The position numbers and the translations under genes were made by a program. Below, piece after piece: positions 14,397-21,650 of a stretch of 45,723 nt of DNA. Each line of letters starts with the position of its first letter. Positions within the stretch are counted from its first letter, which is position 1. This DNA comes from Paenibacillus alba. Lineage in GTDB: Bacteria; Bacillota; Bacilli; Paenibacillales; NBRC-103111. The stretch is from the NCBI RefSeq assembly GCF_013204855.1, contig NZ_JABMKZ010000051.1, forward strand, positions 1-45,723, in the 5' to 3' direction. The notes under the pieces are model-generated. The model saw only the letters and a program-made list of their open reading frames with translations. It had not been told where the DNA came from and made no database searches.

Positions 14397-15422
14397 ATGA
14401 AGATTCAGTTATCCAAGGTAGAAGTTCAACGTATTGGCAATCGCATGCACTTGCAATGGAAATCAGATGAGGCATTGGGGAAGGTGAGCATATTCACAGG
14501 GTTGTCCCCGCTTGAAGCACATGATCCATTGGCTGAAACGGATGTCCGTATCTCATCCTTATCATTCCACGACCCGAATCCGGGACGAAGAACCTATTTT
14601 ATATTGAAATCCGAATATGGGGGAGCTCGAATAACCGCCGAAAGGAGGCTGCCGCTCCAAGGCTCCTTGAATTTTCGCGATATGGGCGGATATGAGACGA
14701 GTGATGGCCGTTACTTAAAATGGGGGATGTTATATCGATCGGAAGAACTGATCGGTTTGACGGAGGCTGATCGACTTTACTTGCACAATTGTGGACTCAA
14801 GCTCATTTGCGATTACCGAGCAGAGTACGAGGCTGAATTGAAACCGAACCCTTCTATTGAGAATGCGAGGCAAGTGGGCATTCCCATCGAAGTGGAATCA
14901 TCCAGGCATCGTTCCCGCATGAATTACATGGACATGATCGCCAACGACATGCTGCATTTGCTAGGTCCAGCGGGAGAAATGTTGACATTTGCCAATGAGC
15001 GGTATGTATCTGATTTTGCGAAGTCATATGCGATTTTGTTCGATCTTCTGTTAACGCCAGGCAACCTGCCTATGGTACAGCATTGCGCCGCTGGAAAGGA
15101 TCGCACAGGGTTCGGATCTGCGCTTGTTCTATTGGCTCTGGGCGTACCCGAACAAACGATCATGGAAGATTATCTGCTAACCAATGCGTTCAGGGAAGAG
15201 GCAGACCAACAAATTCTTGCCTCCATTAAACCAAAGCTTAAGCGTGAAGCGGATGGCGAAGTTTTATTGGCCATGATGCAAGCAAGAGCGGAGTATTTGC
15301 AGGCGGCTTTTGATGAAATTTATGTGCGGTACGGAAACATGGATCGTTATTTGGAAGAAGCGCTTGGTTTAACCATTTCCAAACGGAAACAGCTTCAAGA
15401 CATGCTGCTGACAGACATGTGA
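14397..15422 (+). CDS. Tyrosine-phosphatase-fold protein (DSP-like, HCAAGKDRTG)
   Basis: A 341-residue protein. Residues about 1-85 form a beta-rich N-terminal domain of fibronectin-III size. The rest belongs to the Y_phosphatase3 family (COG2365 type): NFRDMGGYETSDGRYLKWG, LYRSEEL, and the catalytic P-loop HCAAGKDRTG (Cys nucleophile, Arg phosphate binder). No signal peptide is seen, so it is cytoplasmic. Family members remove phosphate from tyrosine, serine or phosphoinositides; the P-loop also resembles that of Cys-phytases. As first gene of an operon with an importer and a metallophosphoesterase, it more likely acts on an imported phosphoester than on signalling proteins. The start codon is not firm: the GGAAGGGG site lies 14 bases upstream. 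Confidence 0.8.
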   Translation: MKIQLSKVEVQRIGNRMHLQWKSDEALGKVSIFTGLSPLEAHDPLAETDVRISSLSFHDPNPGRRTYFILKSEYGGARITAERRLPLQGSLNFRDMGGYETSDGRYLKWGMLYRSEELIGLTEADRLYLHNCGLKLICDYRAEYEAELKPNPSIENARQVGIPIEVESSRHRSRMNYMDMIANDMLHLLGPAGEMLTFANERYVSDFAKSYAILFDLLLTPGNLPMVQHCAAGKDRTGFGSALVLLALGVPEQTIMEDYLLTNAFREEADQQILASIKPKLKREADGEVLLAMMQARAEYLQAAFDEIYVRYGNMDRYLEEALGLTISKRKQLQDMLLTDM

Positions 15423-15462
15423 TCGGCCTATAACCCTTATGGCAAAGGAGAGAACAAATTTC

Positions 15463-16341
15463 ATGCGGCGAAGTCATCGTCTCGATTACCGACCCTATCT
15501 TTGCATCTTGCCTGCGTTGATTGGTTGTCTCGTGTTTACGGTTTATCCCGTTATCTACTTATTTTATCTTAGCCTTTATAAAGTTGATCTGTTAAGCAAT
15601 ACGTGGGTGTTTGTCAATTTGCAAAATTATCTGGATTTAGCTCATTCTCAGGGTTTCCTCCAGGTTTTACGAAATTCGGTCATGTATTCTTTTTGTACAG
15701 TCGCTATATCTTGTTGTTTATCACTTATCCTTGCTCTTCTATTGAACCGTCCCGGCAGGCTGCATCAATTTGTTCAGACGGCGGTGTTTTCACCCCATAT
15801 CATCCCGTTAGTTTCCATTTCTTTGTTATGGATGTGGATGATGGACAAGGATTACGGGCTTCTGAACCTGATGCTCGAGTGGCTTCACTTGCCCAAACTA
15901 TTGTGGATCGATAGTCCGGCAACTTCCTTGATGTCGCTGATTCTGGTAGCTATCTGGAAAAGCCTCGGCTTTAACATTTTGCTGATTATTGCCGGTATGC
16001 ACGCCATCCCAGTGCCTGTGCTTGAAGCGGCGCGGTTGGATAGTGCAAATCCGTTCAAACTTGTTACCAAGATCATCATTCCGCTGTTATCGCCGACGCT
16101 CTTCTTTATGCTGACCGTTAATATCATCAGTTCTCTACAGGTGTTCGATTCTGTTAAAGTGCTGACAAGCGGAGGGCCTTCCAACTCTTCGAATGTGCTA
16201 GTCTACTGGATTTACCAGACGGGATTCGAGTTCTATAAATTTGGTGAGGCTTCGACGGGGGCCGTTATCCTGTTTGTCATTGTGTCCATGGTGACGATGG
16301 CGAACTTCCTGATCCTCCGTTCCCGGATTCATTATCATTAA
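15463..16341 (+). CDS. ABC transporter permease, UgpA/MalF type, phosphatase operon
   Basis: A 292-residue permease, six predicted transmembrane segments, starting RPYLCILPALIGCLVFTVYP. The EAA loop reads IPVPVLEAARLDSANPFKLV followed by IIIPLLSPTLFF. SLQVFDSVKVLTSGGPSNSS is the usual periplasmic-side signature. The ATG at 15463 is chosen because AAAGGAG lies upstream of it; an in-frame ATG at 15439 lacks a ribosome site and would add eight residues. It pairs with the next permease. In this operon the binding protein comes after the permeases rather than before. Confidence 0.88.
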   Translation: MRRSHRLDYRPYLCILPALIGCLVFTVYPVIYLFYLSLYKVDLLSNTWVFVNLQNYLDLAHSQGFLQVLRNSVMYSFCTVAISCCLSLILALLLNRPGRLHQFVQTAVFSPHIIPLVSISLLWMWMMDKDYGLLNLMLEWLHLPKLLWIDSPATSLMSLILVAIWKSLGFNILLIIAGMHAIPVPVLEAARLDSANPFKLVTKIIIPLLSPTLFFMLTVNIISSLQVFDSVKVLTSGGPSNSSNVLVYWIYQTGFEFYKFGEASTGAVILFVIVSMVTMANFLILRSRIHYH

Positions 16342-16359
16342 ACGAAAGGCGGTCATCGG

Positions 16360-17193
16360 ATGAGCAAGCGCGTATTAGGCGTAACGATCCCGGAAGCGGC
16401 AGGGTTACTTTTATTGCTGGCAGTCGGACTGATCTATTTGTTCCCGTTTTATTGGATGATTGTGACATCCCTCAAGACGCTGCCGGAAACGTTGGTTTTT
16501 CCGCCGTCCTTTTTCCCGAAGCAATTGAAATTCGAGAATTATGTGGATGTATGGCGAACAGGGCCATTTCCCCGTTATGTGTTTAACAGTTTCCTCGTTG
16601 CCATATCGGCTACGGCCCTGCAACTGGTTGTCGCCATACCTGCGGCCTATGCGTTTGCACGGAAACGATTCAAAGGTTCCAAGATCATATACGGCCTGAT
16701 TCTGTCAGGCATGATGCTTCCCATGCAGGTTGTCATCATTCCGATCTATTTACTGCTGAGCAAATGGGGCCTGATCAACACGTATGCGGCATTGATCATT
16801 CCTTATATGGTATCGCCATTTGCCATTTTCCTGCTATCTGAATCATTTAAGCAGTTACCCGAGGACATCATCGATGCGGCCAAGATGGAGCAGATGTCCG
16901 AGGGGAGACTCGTGTGGAGCATGCTGCTTCCGATGATTAAGCAAATTGTAGTTACGGTTACGCTGCTGCTTTTTATTACCCATTGGAACGATTTGTTCTG
17001 GGTATTAATTATGACCAGCAGCGAAAAGCTTCATACCCTGACGGTGGGCATGATCAAATTGACGAATACCGAAGGAACGCACTGGCAATTGCTGATGGCT
17101 GCCAACGTTATTCTTGTGGCCCCGATCTTTGCGATCTATGTGTTTGCCAGTAAACACATCAAGTCCGCTTTTACCTACAGCGGCATTAAATAG
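16360..17193 (+). CDS. ABC transporter permease, UgpE/MalG type, phosphatase operon
   Basis: A 277-residue permease with six predicted transmembrane segments, beginning LLLLLAVGLIYLFPFYWMIV. The EAA loop is LPEDIIDAAKMEQMSEGRLV followed by MLLPMIKQ. The protein ends in AFTYSGIK, a common UgpE/MalG-type terminus. It starts 18 bases after the previous gene with AAAGGCGG upstream. It forms the pore with that protein. No ATPase gene is present. Confidence 0.9.
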   Translation: MSKRVLGVTIPEAAGLLLLLAVGLIYLFPFYWMIVTSLKTLPETLVFPPSFFPKQLKFENYVDVWRTGPFPRYVFNSFLVAISATALQLVVAIPAAYAFARKRFKGSKIIYGLILSGMMLPMQVVIIPIYLLLSKWGLINTYAALIIPYMVSPFAIFLLSESFKQLPEDIIDAAKMEQMSEGRLVWSMLLPMIKQIVVTVTLLLFITHWNDLFWVLIMTSSEKLHTLTVGMIKLTNTEGTHWQLLMAANVILVAPIFAIYVFASKHIKSAFTYSGIK

Positions 17194-17222
17194 ATAAAAA
17201 CTTATTTGAAGGAGAGAACCTG

Positions 17223-18545
17223 ATGAAGAAGCTTTCATTGATGCTCATGGTTTCATGCATAACCGTCTTATCCATTGCCGGGTGCGGAGGTAACGGGGGA
17301 AACAACGCCACTGGTGATAAAGCAGGCTCCGCGAAAGCGGAGAATACGGCGGCTTCCAAAACGAAAATTGACTATTGGTATGCGCAAGCAGCTCAGCTTA
17401 GCAAAGCTACAGAAGAAATGATCAGCAAGTATAATGCCAGCCAATCCGCAGTCGAAGTAACCGGTGTGAACCTAGGGGATGGCAGCGCGCTTGCCACTAA
17501 GCTCCAAGCCGCAATTCTCGCGGGAAATCAGCCAGCCGTTGCGATGCTCGCGACGACGCAAACGTCAGAGTTCGGCTTGTCCCATGCATTGGAAGATTTG
17601 AAAGCTTACTTTTCAAAAGAGGAAATAGCCGCTTTCCACCCTGGCATGTTGAATAACGCCATGATCAAGGATCAATTGCTCGGAATTCCTTTTTATCGAA
17701 GCACATTCGTCATGTACTACAACAAAAACATGCTGCGCGACGCAGGTCTTCCGGACATAGGGCCGAAAAATTGGGAGGAACTGAAATCGTTCGCTTTGAA
17801 AACGACTGATAAAAACAAATCCGTTGTTGGTTTTGAAATGCCGATTGATGTCATTTTCTTCGAAGACGGTGTGTTCCAGCAAAAAGGAGAAATGTTCTCT
17901 TCCGACGAGAAGCGGGTCGCTTTCGACAATGAAGCGGGTTACGCCACAGTCAAGCTGTATCAGGATATGATGAAGGACGGATCGATGAAAATACCTTCCG
18001 GTCAGGATTCGAACGCGCATCTATCGGCGATTAACGATTTCATCTCGCAGAAAGCAGCAATCGTTTGGACAACATCAGCGACCATGCCTACGATCCTTGA
18101 AGGAGCGAAGGATAAATTCGAGCTTGGGGTTGGCTTTCTGCCGGCAGGGCAGCAATTCGCCGCAAGTACAACCGGCTCTAACCTGACGATCATGGCGAAG
18201 TCTTCCGTTCAGGAGAAGAAGGCTGCGGCAGCTTTCATCAAATGGCTTGCGCAGAAGGAAAATGTCGCTCAATTGAGCGAAACAACGGGATATATTCCCG
18301 TGACGAAGGAAGCGAAGGATAGCGATCGCATTCAGCAGCTATGGGCCAAAACACCGCAATATCGCGTTGCGTACGATCAGCTTGATTTCGCTCGCGCAAG
18401 GCCGACGATGAAAGGGTACAAAGAAATATCGATTAAAATTCAGGATGAAATCAAAAAGGCTCTGCTGGATACTTCCATTGCTCCGCAGGACGCGGTGAAA
18501 GCAGCAGCGAAACAGGTTCAACAATTATTAGACGCCCAAAAATAA
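17223..18545 (+). CDS. ABC transporter solute-binding lipoprotein, phosphatase operon
   Basis: A 440-residue family 1 binding protein of UgpB-like size. The signal peptide (MKKLSLMLMVSCITVLS) ends in a lipobox with Cys21 (SIAGCGG). A Gly/Asn/Ala-rich linker reaches about residue 45, and the binding domain begins KIDYWYAQAAQLSKATEE. Segments such as LGIPFYRSTFVMYYNKNML and the AAAFIKWLAQKENVAQLS motif are typical of UgpB-like proteins that bind glycerol-3-phosphate or sugars. GAAGGAGAG precedes the start. Between two permease genes and a phosphoesterase gene, a phosphorylated ligand is a reasonable guess, not shown. Confidence 0.88.
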   Translation: MKKLSLMLMVSCITVLSIAGCGGNGGNNATGDKAGSAKAENTAASKTKIDYWYAQAAQLSKATEEMISKYNASQSAVEVTGVNLGDGSALATKLQAAILAGNQPAVAMLATTQTSEFGLSHALEDLKAYFSKEEIAAFHPGMLNNAMIKDQLLGIPFYRSTFVMYYNKNMLRDAGLPDIGPKNWEELKSFALKTTDKNKSVVGFEMPIDVIFFEDGVFQQKGEMFSSDEKRVAFDNEAGYATVKLYQDMMKDGSMKIPSGQDSNAHLSAINDFISQKAAIVWTTSATMPTILEGAKDKFELGVGFLPAGQQFAASTTGSNLTIMAKSSVQEKKAAAAFIKWLAQKENVAQLSETTGYIPVTKEAKDSDRIQQLWAKTPQYRVAYDQLDFARARPTMKGYKEISIKIQDEIKKALLDTSIAPQDAVKAAAKQVQQLLDAQK

Positions 18546-18565
18546 CCGAGTAAGGGGATGCCAGC

Positions 18566-19495
18566 ATGAATATGTTCTATGATGAGCTGCTTTTCAGAAC
18601 GGACAAGCGGCCATGGATCGGGGAATTGCCGCAGACATCGACGAAAGATTTTAACTTTGCCATCATGGGGGACCGCAGCGGCTTTGCGATTGAAGGCGTA
18701 TTTGAAGAAGCGCTCAGGCAGGTGAAGCGTTTGAACCCGGACTTTGTCGTTGCCGTCGGAGATTTAATCGAAGGATATTGGCAGCAGGCGGAAGGCGCTC
18801 ATCGTGAGTGGGACGAGCTTGAACGCCATATTCACAGCTCAGGCTTGCCGTTCTTTCCAGTTGCAGGAAATCATGATTACGGTAATGAAGTAATGAAGAA
18901 GGTATGGCAGGAACGCAAAGGCATCGATTACTACGCCTTCCGTTACGGCAACGTCTTGTTCTTGGCTCTGCATACGGAGGAACCGCAGCATGCTCTTTCC
19001 CCTGAACTTGAACTCGCGTTCCGCGAGACGGAACTACGCAGCAAGCGTGAGCCTGAACAAGCCGAAGAAGTGATCAGGGAACTGCTTGAGAGCATTGCCG
19101 AACAGACGAAAGACGTTAAGAACAAGCATGTGCCGAGTCCATGTATCGGGGAGGAGCAGTTTGCTTTTATCGAAAAAACGCTCCATGACCATCCAGATGT
19201 AGATATGACCTTCGTCATCACGCATCAGCCCGTTTGGAAAACGGACTCGGTTGTATACGCACGTTTGCTTCAGGCATTGAGTGCCAGACCTTTTACGATG
19301 CTCGCCGGACATTTTCATAAATTGGAATTCACAAGGGTTGCCGGCCATGCACATATCCAAATGGGGAGAACAGGCGCAAACAAACACAAAGCAGGATTGG
19401 ACGATTTTCATCATATCCTATGGGTAGCTATGAAGGATGGGCTGCCTACCTTTACGGCTATTAAGCTGGAGGGCATGCTAGCGTTAGATGCATAG
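18566..19495 (+). CDS. Calcineurin-like metallophosphoesterase
   Basis: A 309-residue protein with all the dimetal signature blocks: FAIMGDRSG (D-x-H block variant, with Arg-Ser for the usual x-His), VVAVGDLIEGY (GD), FFPVAGNHDY (GNHD), FVITHQPVW (His) and LAGHFHKLEF (GHxH). The D-x-H block is altered, so one metal may be held differently; the same change is seen in some phosphodiesterase subgroups. No signal peptide is visible, so it is probably cytoplasmic. It is the last gene of the operon, 20 bases after the binding protein gene, and a terminator follows at 19513. A phosphodiester or phosphomonoester imported by the ABC system is the likely substrate by context. Confidence 0.87.
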   Translation: MNMFYDELLFRTDKRPWIGELPQTSTKDFNFAIMGDRSGFAIEGVFEEALRQVKRLNPDFVVAVGDLIEGYWQQAEGAHREWDELERHIHSSGLPFFPVAGNHDYGNEVMKKVWQERKGIDYYAFRYGNVLFLALHTEEPQHALSPELELAFRETELRSKREPEQAEEVIRELLESIAEQTKDVKNKHVPSPCIGEEQFAFIEKTLHDHPDVDMTFVITHQPVWKTDSVVYARLLQALSARPFTMLAGHFHKLEFTRVAGHAHIQMGRTGANKHKAGLDDFHHILWVAMKDGLPTFTAIKLEGMLALDA

Positions 19496-19512
19496 TTGTA
19501 AAGTAACCGTGA

Positions 19513-19541
19513 TGGCCCGCTTATAGCGCGGCCTTTTTTTT
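19513..19541 (+). terminator. Terminator of the phosphatase/ABC operon
   Basis: Stem GGCCCGC/GCGCGGCC (one bulge) is followed by eight T residues, 18 bases after the metallophosphoesterase stop. Confidence 0.85.
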
Positions 19542-19572
19542 GTATATGTTTTCTTTATTTTCTCAACACCCA

Positions 19573-19606
19573 TTGACTTTCATTCTAATTATGTCATAAT
19601 GATAAT
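19573..19606 (+). promoter_or_regulatory. Promoter and operator candidate of the NAD/ADP-ribose operon
   Basis: A -35 box TTGACT (19573-19578) stands 16 bases before CATAAT (19595-19600). A perfect 13-base palindrome ATTATG-T-CATAAT (19588-19600) covers the -10, a good position for a repressor. NrtR-type regulators are often autoregulatory, so the first gene product is the natural candidate. The match to any described NrtR site was not tested. Confidence 0.55.
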
Positions 19607-19644
19607 ATCAAAACGAAATAATCAATTCAGGCTGGTGAAACCAC

Positions 19645-20409
19645 ATGGTCGAAAACGAGTCCAACTATTCCATAAGCAATTATCGAACACCTGACGGAGC
19701 GCCAACTGATATCGTCATTTTTACCATCATATCGCAAGAGAAACATACAGGTAAGAAAGCACTGCCAACTCGAGAACTGCACGTGATGCTTATCCAGAGG
19801 AAAATATGGCCCTACGAAGGCAAATGGGCTCTTCCTGGTGGCTTTACGAAAGAAACAGAGACAGTGCATGCTTGCGCTATGCGGGAGCTGAAAGAAGAAA
19901 CAGACGTGGAACACGTCCATCTCGAATATTTTAATGTTTACAGTGACCCTGGACGAGATCCGAGGGGATGGATCATCTCTCATGCCTTTCTGGCTTTAGT
20001 GAATGAGAATTTGTTAGCCAACCGCAAAGCCGCGGTCGATGCATCGGAGGTTCATTTGTTCCCAGTAGATGAAGCTCTAACTATGGATCTAGCCTTTGAT
20101 CATCGGCAAATTCTGGTGGATGCCCTGCACCAAATTCGTCTGAAGATGCTCACGACTACGATCGCCAAAGAGTTCCTTCCGGAGGAGTTTACGATAGGCG
20201 AGCTGTATCAAGTCATTCAAGCGGTCGTGCCAGAATTCGAGGAAAAGAATTTTATTCGGAAAATTACTTCCACGCAGAGCCGAAAAGGAATTATTGAGGA
20301 AGCTCGCCATCCAGACGGCACCTTAAAGAGCTCAAACAAATATTCCCAACGGGCAGCCCAGTTGTATCGCTTCACAGAGGTCGAACCCCAGCTTTCCATT
20401 TATAGTTAA
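19645..20409 (+). CDS. NUDIX-domain regulator, NrtR type
   Basis: A 254-residue protein. Residues about 20-160 are a NUDIX domain with box GGFTKETETVHACAM then RELKEETDV; the final Gly of the classical box is Asp here. Residues about 165-240 form a winged-helix-like region (EEFTIGELYQVIQAVVPEF, FIRKI, GIIEE, GTLKSS, AAQLYRF). This layout defines NrtR-type repressors of NAD metabolism, which sense ADP-ribose or related compounds through the NUDIX domain. Its place at the head of an operon for NAD+/ADP-ribose enzymes, with a palindrome over the promoter, supports autoregulation. A catalytic ADP-ribose pyrophosphatase with an extra domain is the alternative. Confidence 0.82.
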   Translation: MVENESNYSISNYRTPDGAPTDIVIFTIISQEKHTGKKALPTRELHVMLIQRKIWPYEGKWALPGGFTKETETVHACAMRELKEETDVEHVHLEYFNVYSDPGRDPRGWIISHAFLALVNENLLANRKAAVDASEVHLFPVDEALTMDLAFDHRQILVDALHQIRLKMLTTTIAKEFLPEEFTIGELYQVIQAVVPEFEEKNFIRKITSTQSRKGIIEEARHPDGTLKSSNKYSQRAAQLYRFTEVEPQLSIYS

Positions 20410-20429
20410 AAGAAGGCGGTGACGTTGAT

Positions 20430-20834
20430 ATGGATTTCTACTTAGAGGATGCAAATGTCATTGAACGACTCGTTACGGAGTGGAAAAAATATAATAACCT
20501 AGTGATCGCTTATGATTATGACAACACTGTCTATGACTTTCATCGCAGAGGCCATCAGTACCATGATGTCATTCAGCTTTTGAGAGAATGCAAGGCGTTC
20601 GGGGCTCACTTAGTCGTATTTACAGCTAGTGCGGATGCTAACTTTCCGAGCATTATCAACTACCTGGAAGCTAACGAGATTCCGTTTGATGCCATTAATG
20701 AAAGCCCAAGCTTTGTACCTGTCGCCGGCGGCAAAAAGATTTATTTCAATATCCTTCTCGACGACCGAGCAGGACTCAGCTCCGCTTACCATTGCCTGCA
20801 AGCAGCCTTGACCATCATAAAAGAAGGAGCGTGA
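20430..20834 (+). CDS. Small HAD-like protein of the NAD operon
   Basis: A 134-residue cytoplasmic protein. The N-terminal strand carries AYDYDNTVYDF, a clear HAD motif I (DxDxT with nucleophile Asp), motif II is VVFTASAD, and NILLDDRAGLSSAY is a plausible motif IV. At this size there is no room for a full cap domain, so a large substrate or a minimal phosphatase is likely. AAGGCGGTG precedes the start; it lies 20 bases after the NUDIX gene and its stop overlaps the ribosome-site region of the next gene. The substrate is unknown; a phosphorylated intermediate of NAD+ or ADP-ribose metabolism is inferred from context only. Confidence 0.75.
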   Translation: MDFYLEDANVIERLVTEWKKYNNLVIAYDYDNTVYDFHRRGHQYHDVIQLLRECKAFGAHLVVFTASADANFPSIINYLEANEIPFDAINESPSFVPVAGGKKIYFNILLDDRAGLSSAYHCLQAALTIIKEGA

Positions 20835-20839
20835 TCATC

Positions 20840-21649
20840 GTGATCCTATTAAATGGCACTGAATTAGTCTTCAAAATGTTCCCGAACGGCGAGACGCTGG
20901 TCGATGGCGAGCAACTCCTTAACGAGGTTAAGGTTCATAATGAAATTGCTTTTAAATACGAAAACGACAGCGATTTAATCAAGCTGATGTTCGTGAAGAA
21001 TTTTTTGAACGATCATAACTTCCAAGCTTCGCTGATTATTTATTACATGCCCTACAGCCGCATGGATCGCGTGGAGGGTTCGTCGGTTTTCACTTTGAAG
21101 TATGTGGCGAATTTCATCAATGCGTTATCTTTCGACAAGGTGACGCTAATCGAGCCTCATTCCGATGTTTCGCTAGCACTTATTAATAAAAGCATCGCAA
21201 GATACCCGACCATTGAATTGCTTGATCAAGTCGTTGCCGCTACAGCTTTCAACCCAGCCGTCGATTACTTGTTCTTCCCGGATGCAGGAGCACAAAAGCG
21301 CTACAGCAAAATCAAAGGCTATCAACAGCTGGTTGGCTTTAAGGTAAGGGATTTCCAAACAGGCCAAATTAAAAAGTTGGACGTTGTGGGAAGCATTGAG
21401 AACGAGGGCTTTAAAGCTATCATTGTGGACGACTTATGCTCATATGGCGGAACTTTCATGCTGAGCGCGGAGAAGTTACAAGAAATCGGTGCTTCCGAGA
21501 TTTATGTACTCGTCGGTCACTGTGAGACAGCGATTTTCAAAGGGAAGATTCTTGAATCCGATGTAATCGATAAAGTATTTACAACGAACACCATATTAGA
21601 GCCAACCGATCACCCCAAAATTCATATATTCAACATAGGAGGCGTGTAA
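20840..21649 (+). CDS. Short PRPP-synthetase homologue (Prs or Adps-like)
   Basis: A 269-residue homologue of ribose-phosphate pyrophosphokinase, shorter than the usual 310-320. Family landmarks survive: FPNGE near the N-terminus, YYMPYSRMDR (the ATP-site Y-A-R-Q-D-R block), LIEPHSDV (in place of the DLHA block), FPDAGAQKRYS (PDxGxxKR) and IIVDDLCSYGGT, the phosphate loop, usually DDxxDTGGT. The changes in that loop and the lost length argue against an ordinary housekeeping Prs. The GTG at 20840, 10 bases after GGAG, is preferred over GTG 20831. The NAMPT homologue starts one base after its stop. Either it makes PRPP for NMN synthesis, or, as Adps in the phage NARP1 pathway, it pyrophosphorylates ADP-ribose. 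Confidence 0.8.
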   Translation: MILLNGTELVFKMFPNGETLVDGEQLLNEVKVHNEIAFKYENDSDLIKLMFVKNFLNDHNFQASLIIYYMPYSRMDRVEGSSVFTLKYVANFINALSFDKVTLIEPHSDVSLALINKSIARYPTIELLDQVVAATAFNPAVDYLFFPDAGAQKRYSKIKGYQQLVGFKVRDFQTGQIKKLDVVGSIENEGFKAIIVDDLCSYGGTFMLSAEKLQEIGASEIYVLVGHCETAIFKGKILESDVIDKVFTTNTILEPTDHPKIHIFNIGGV

Positions 21650-21650
21650 A

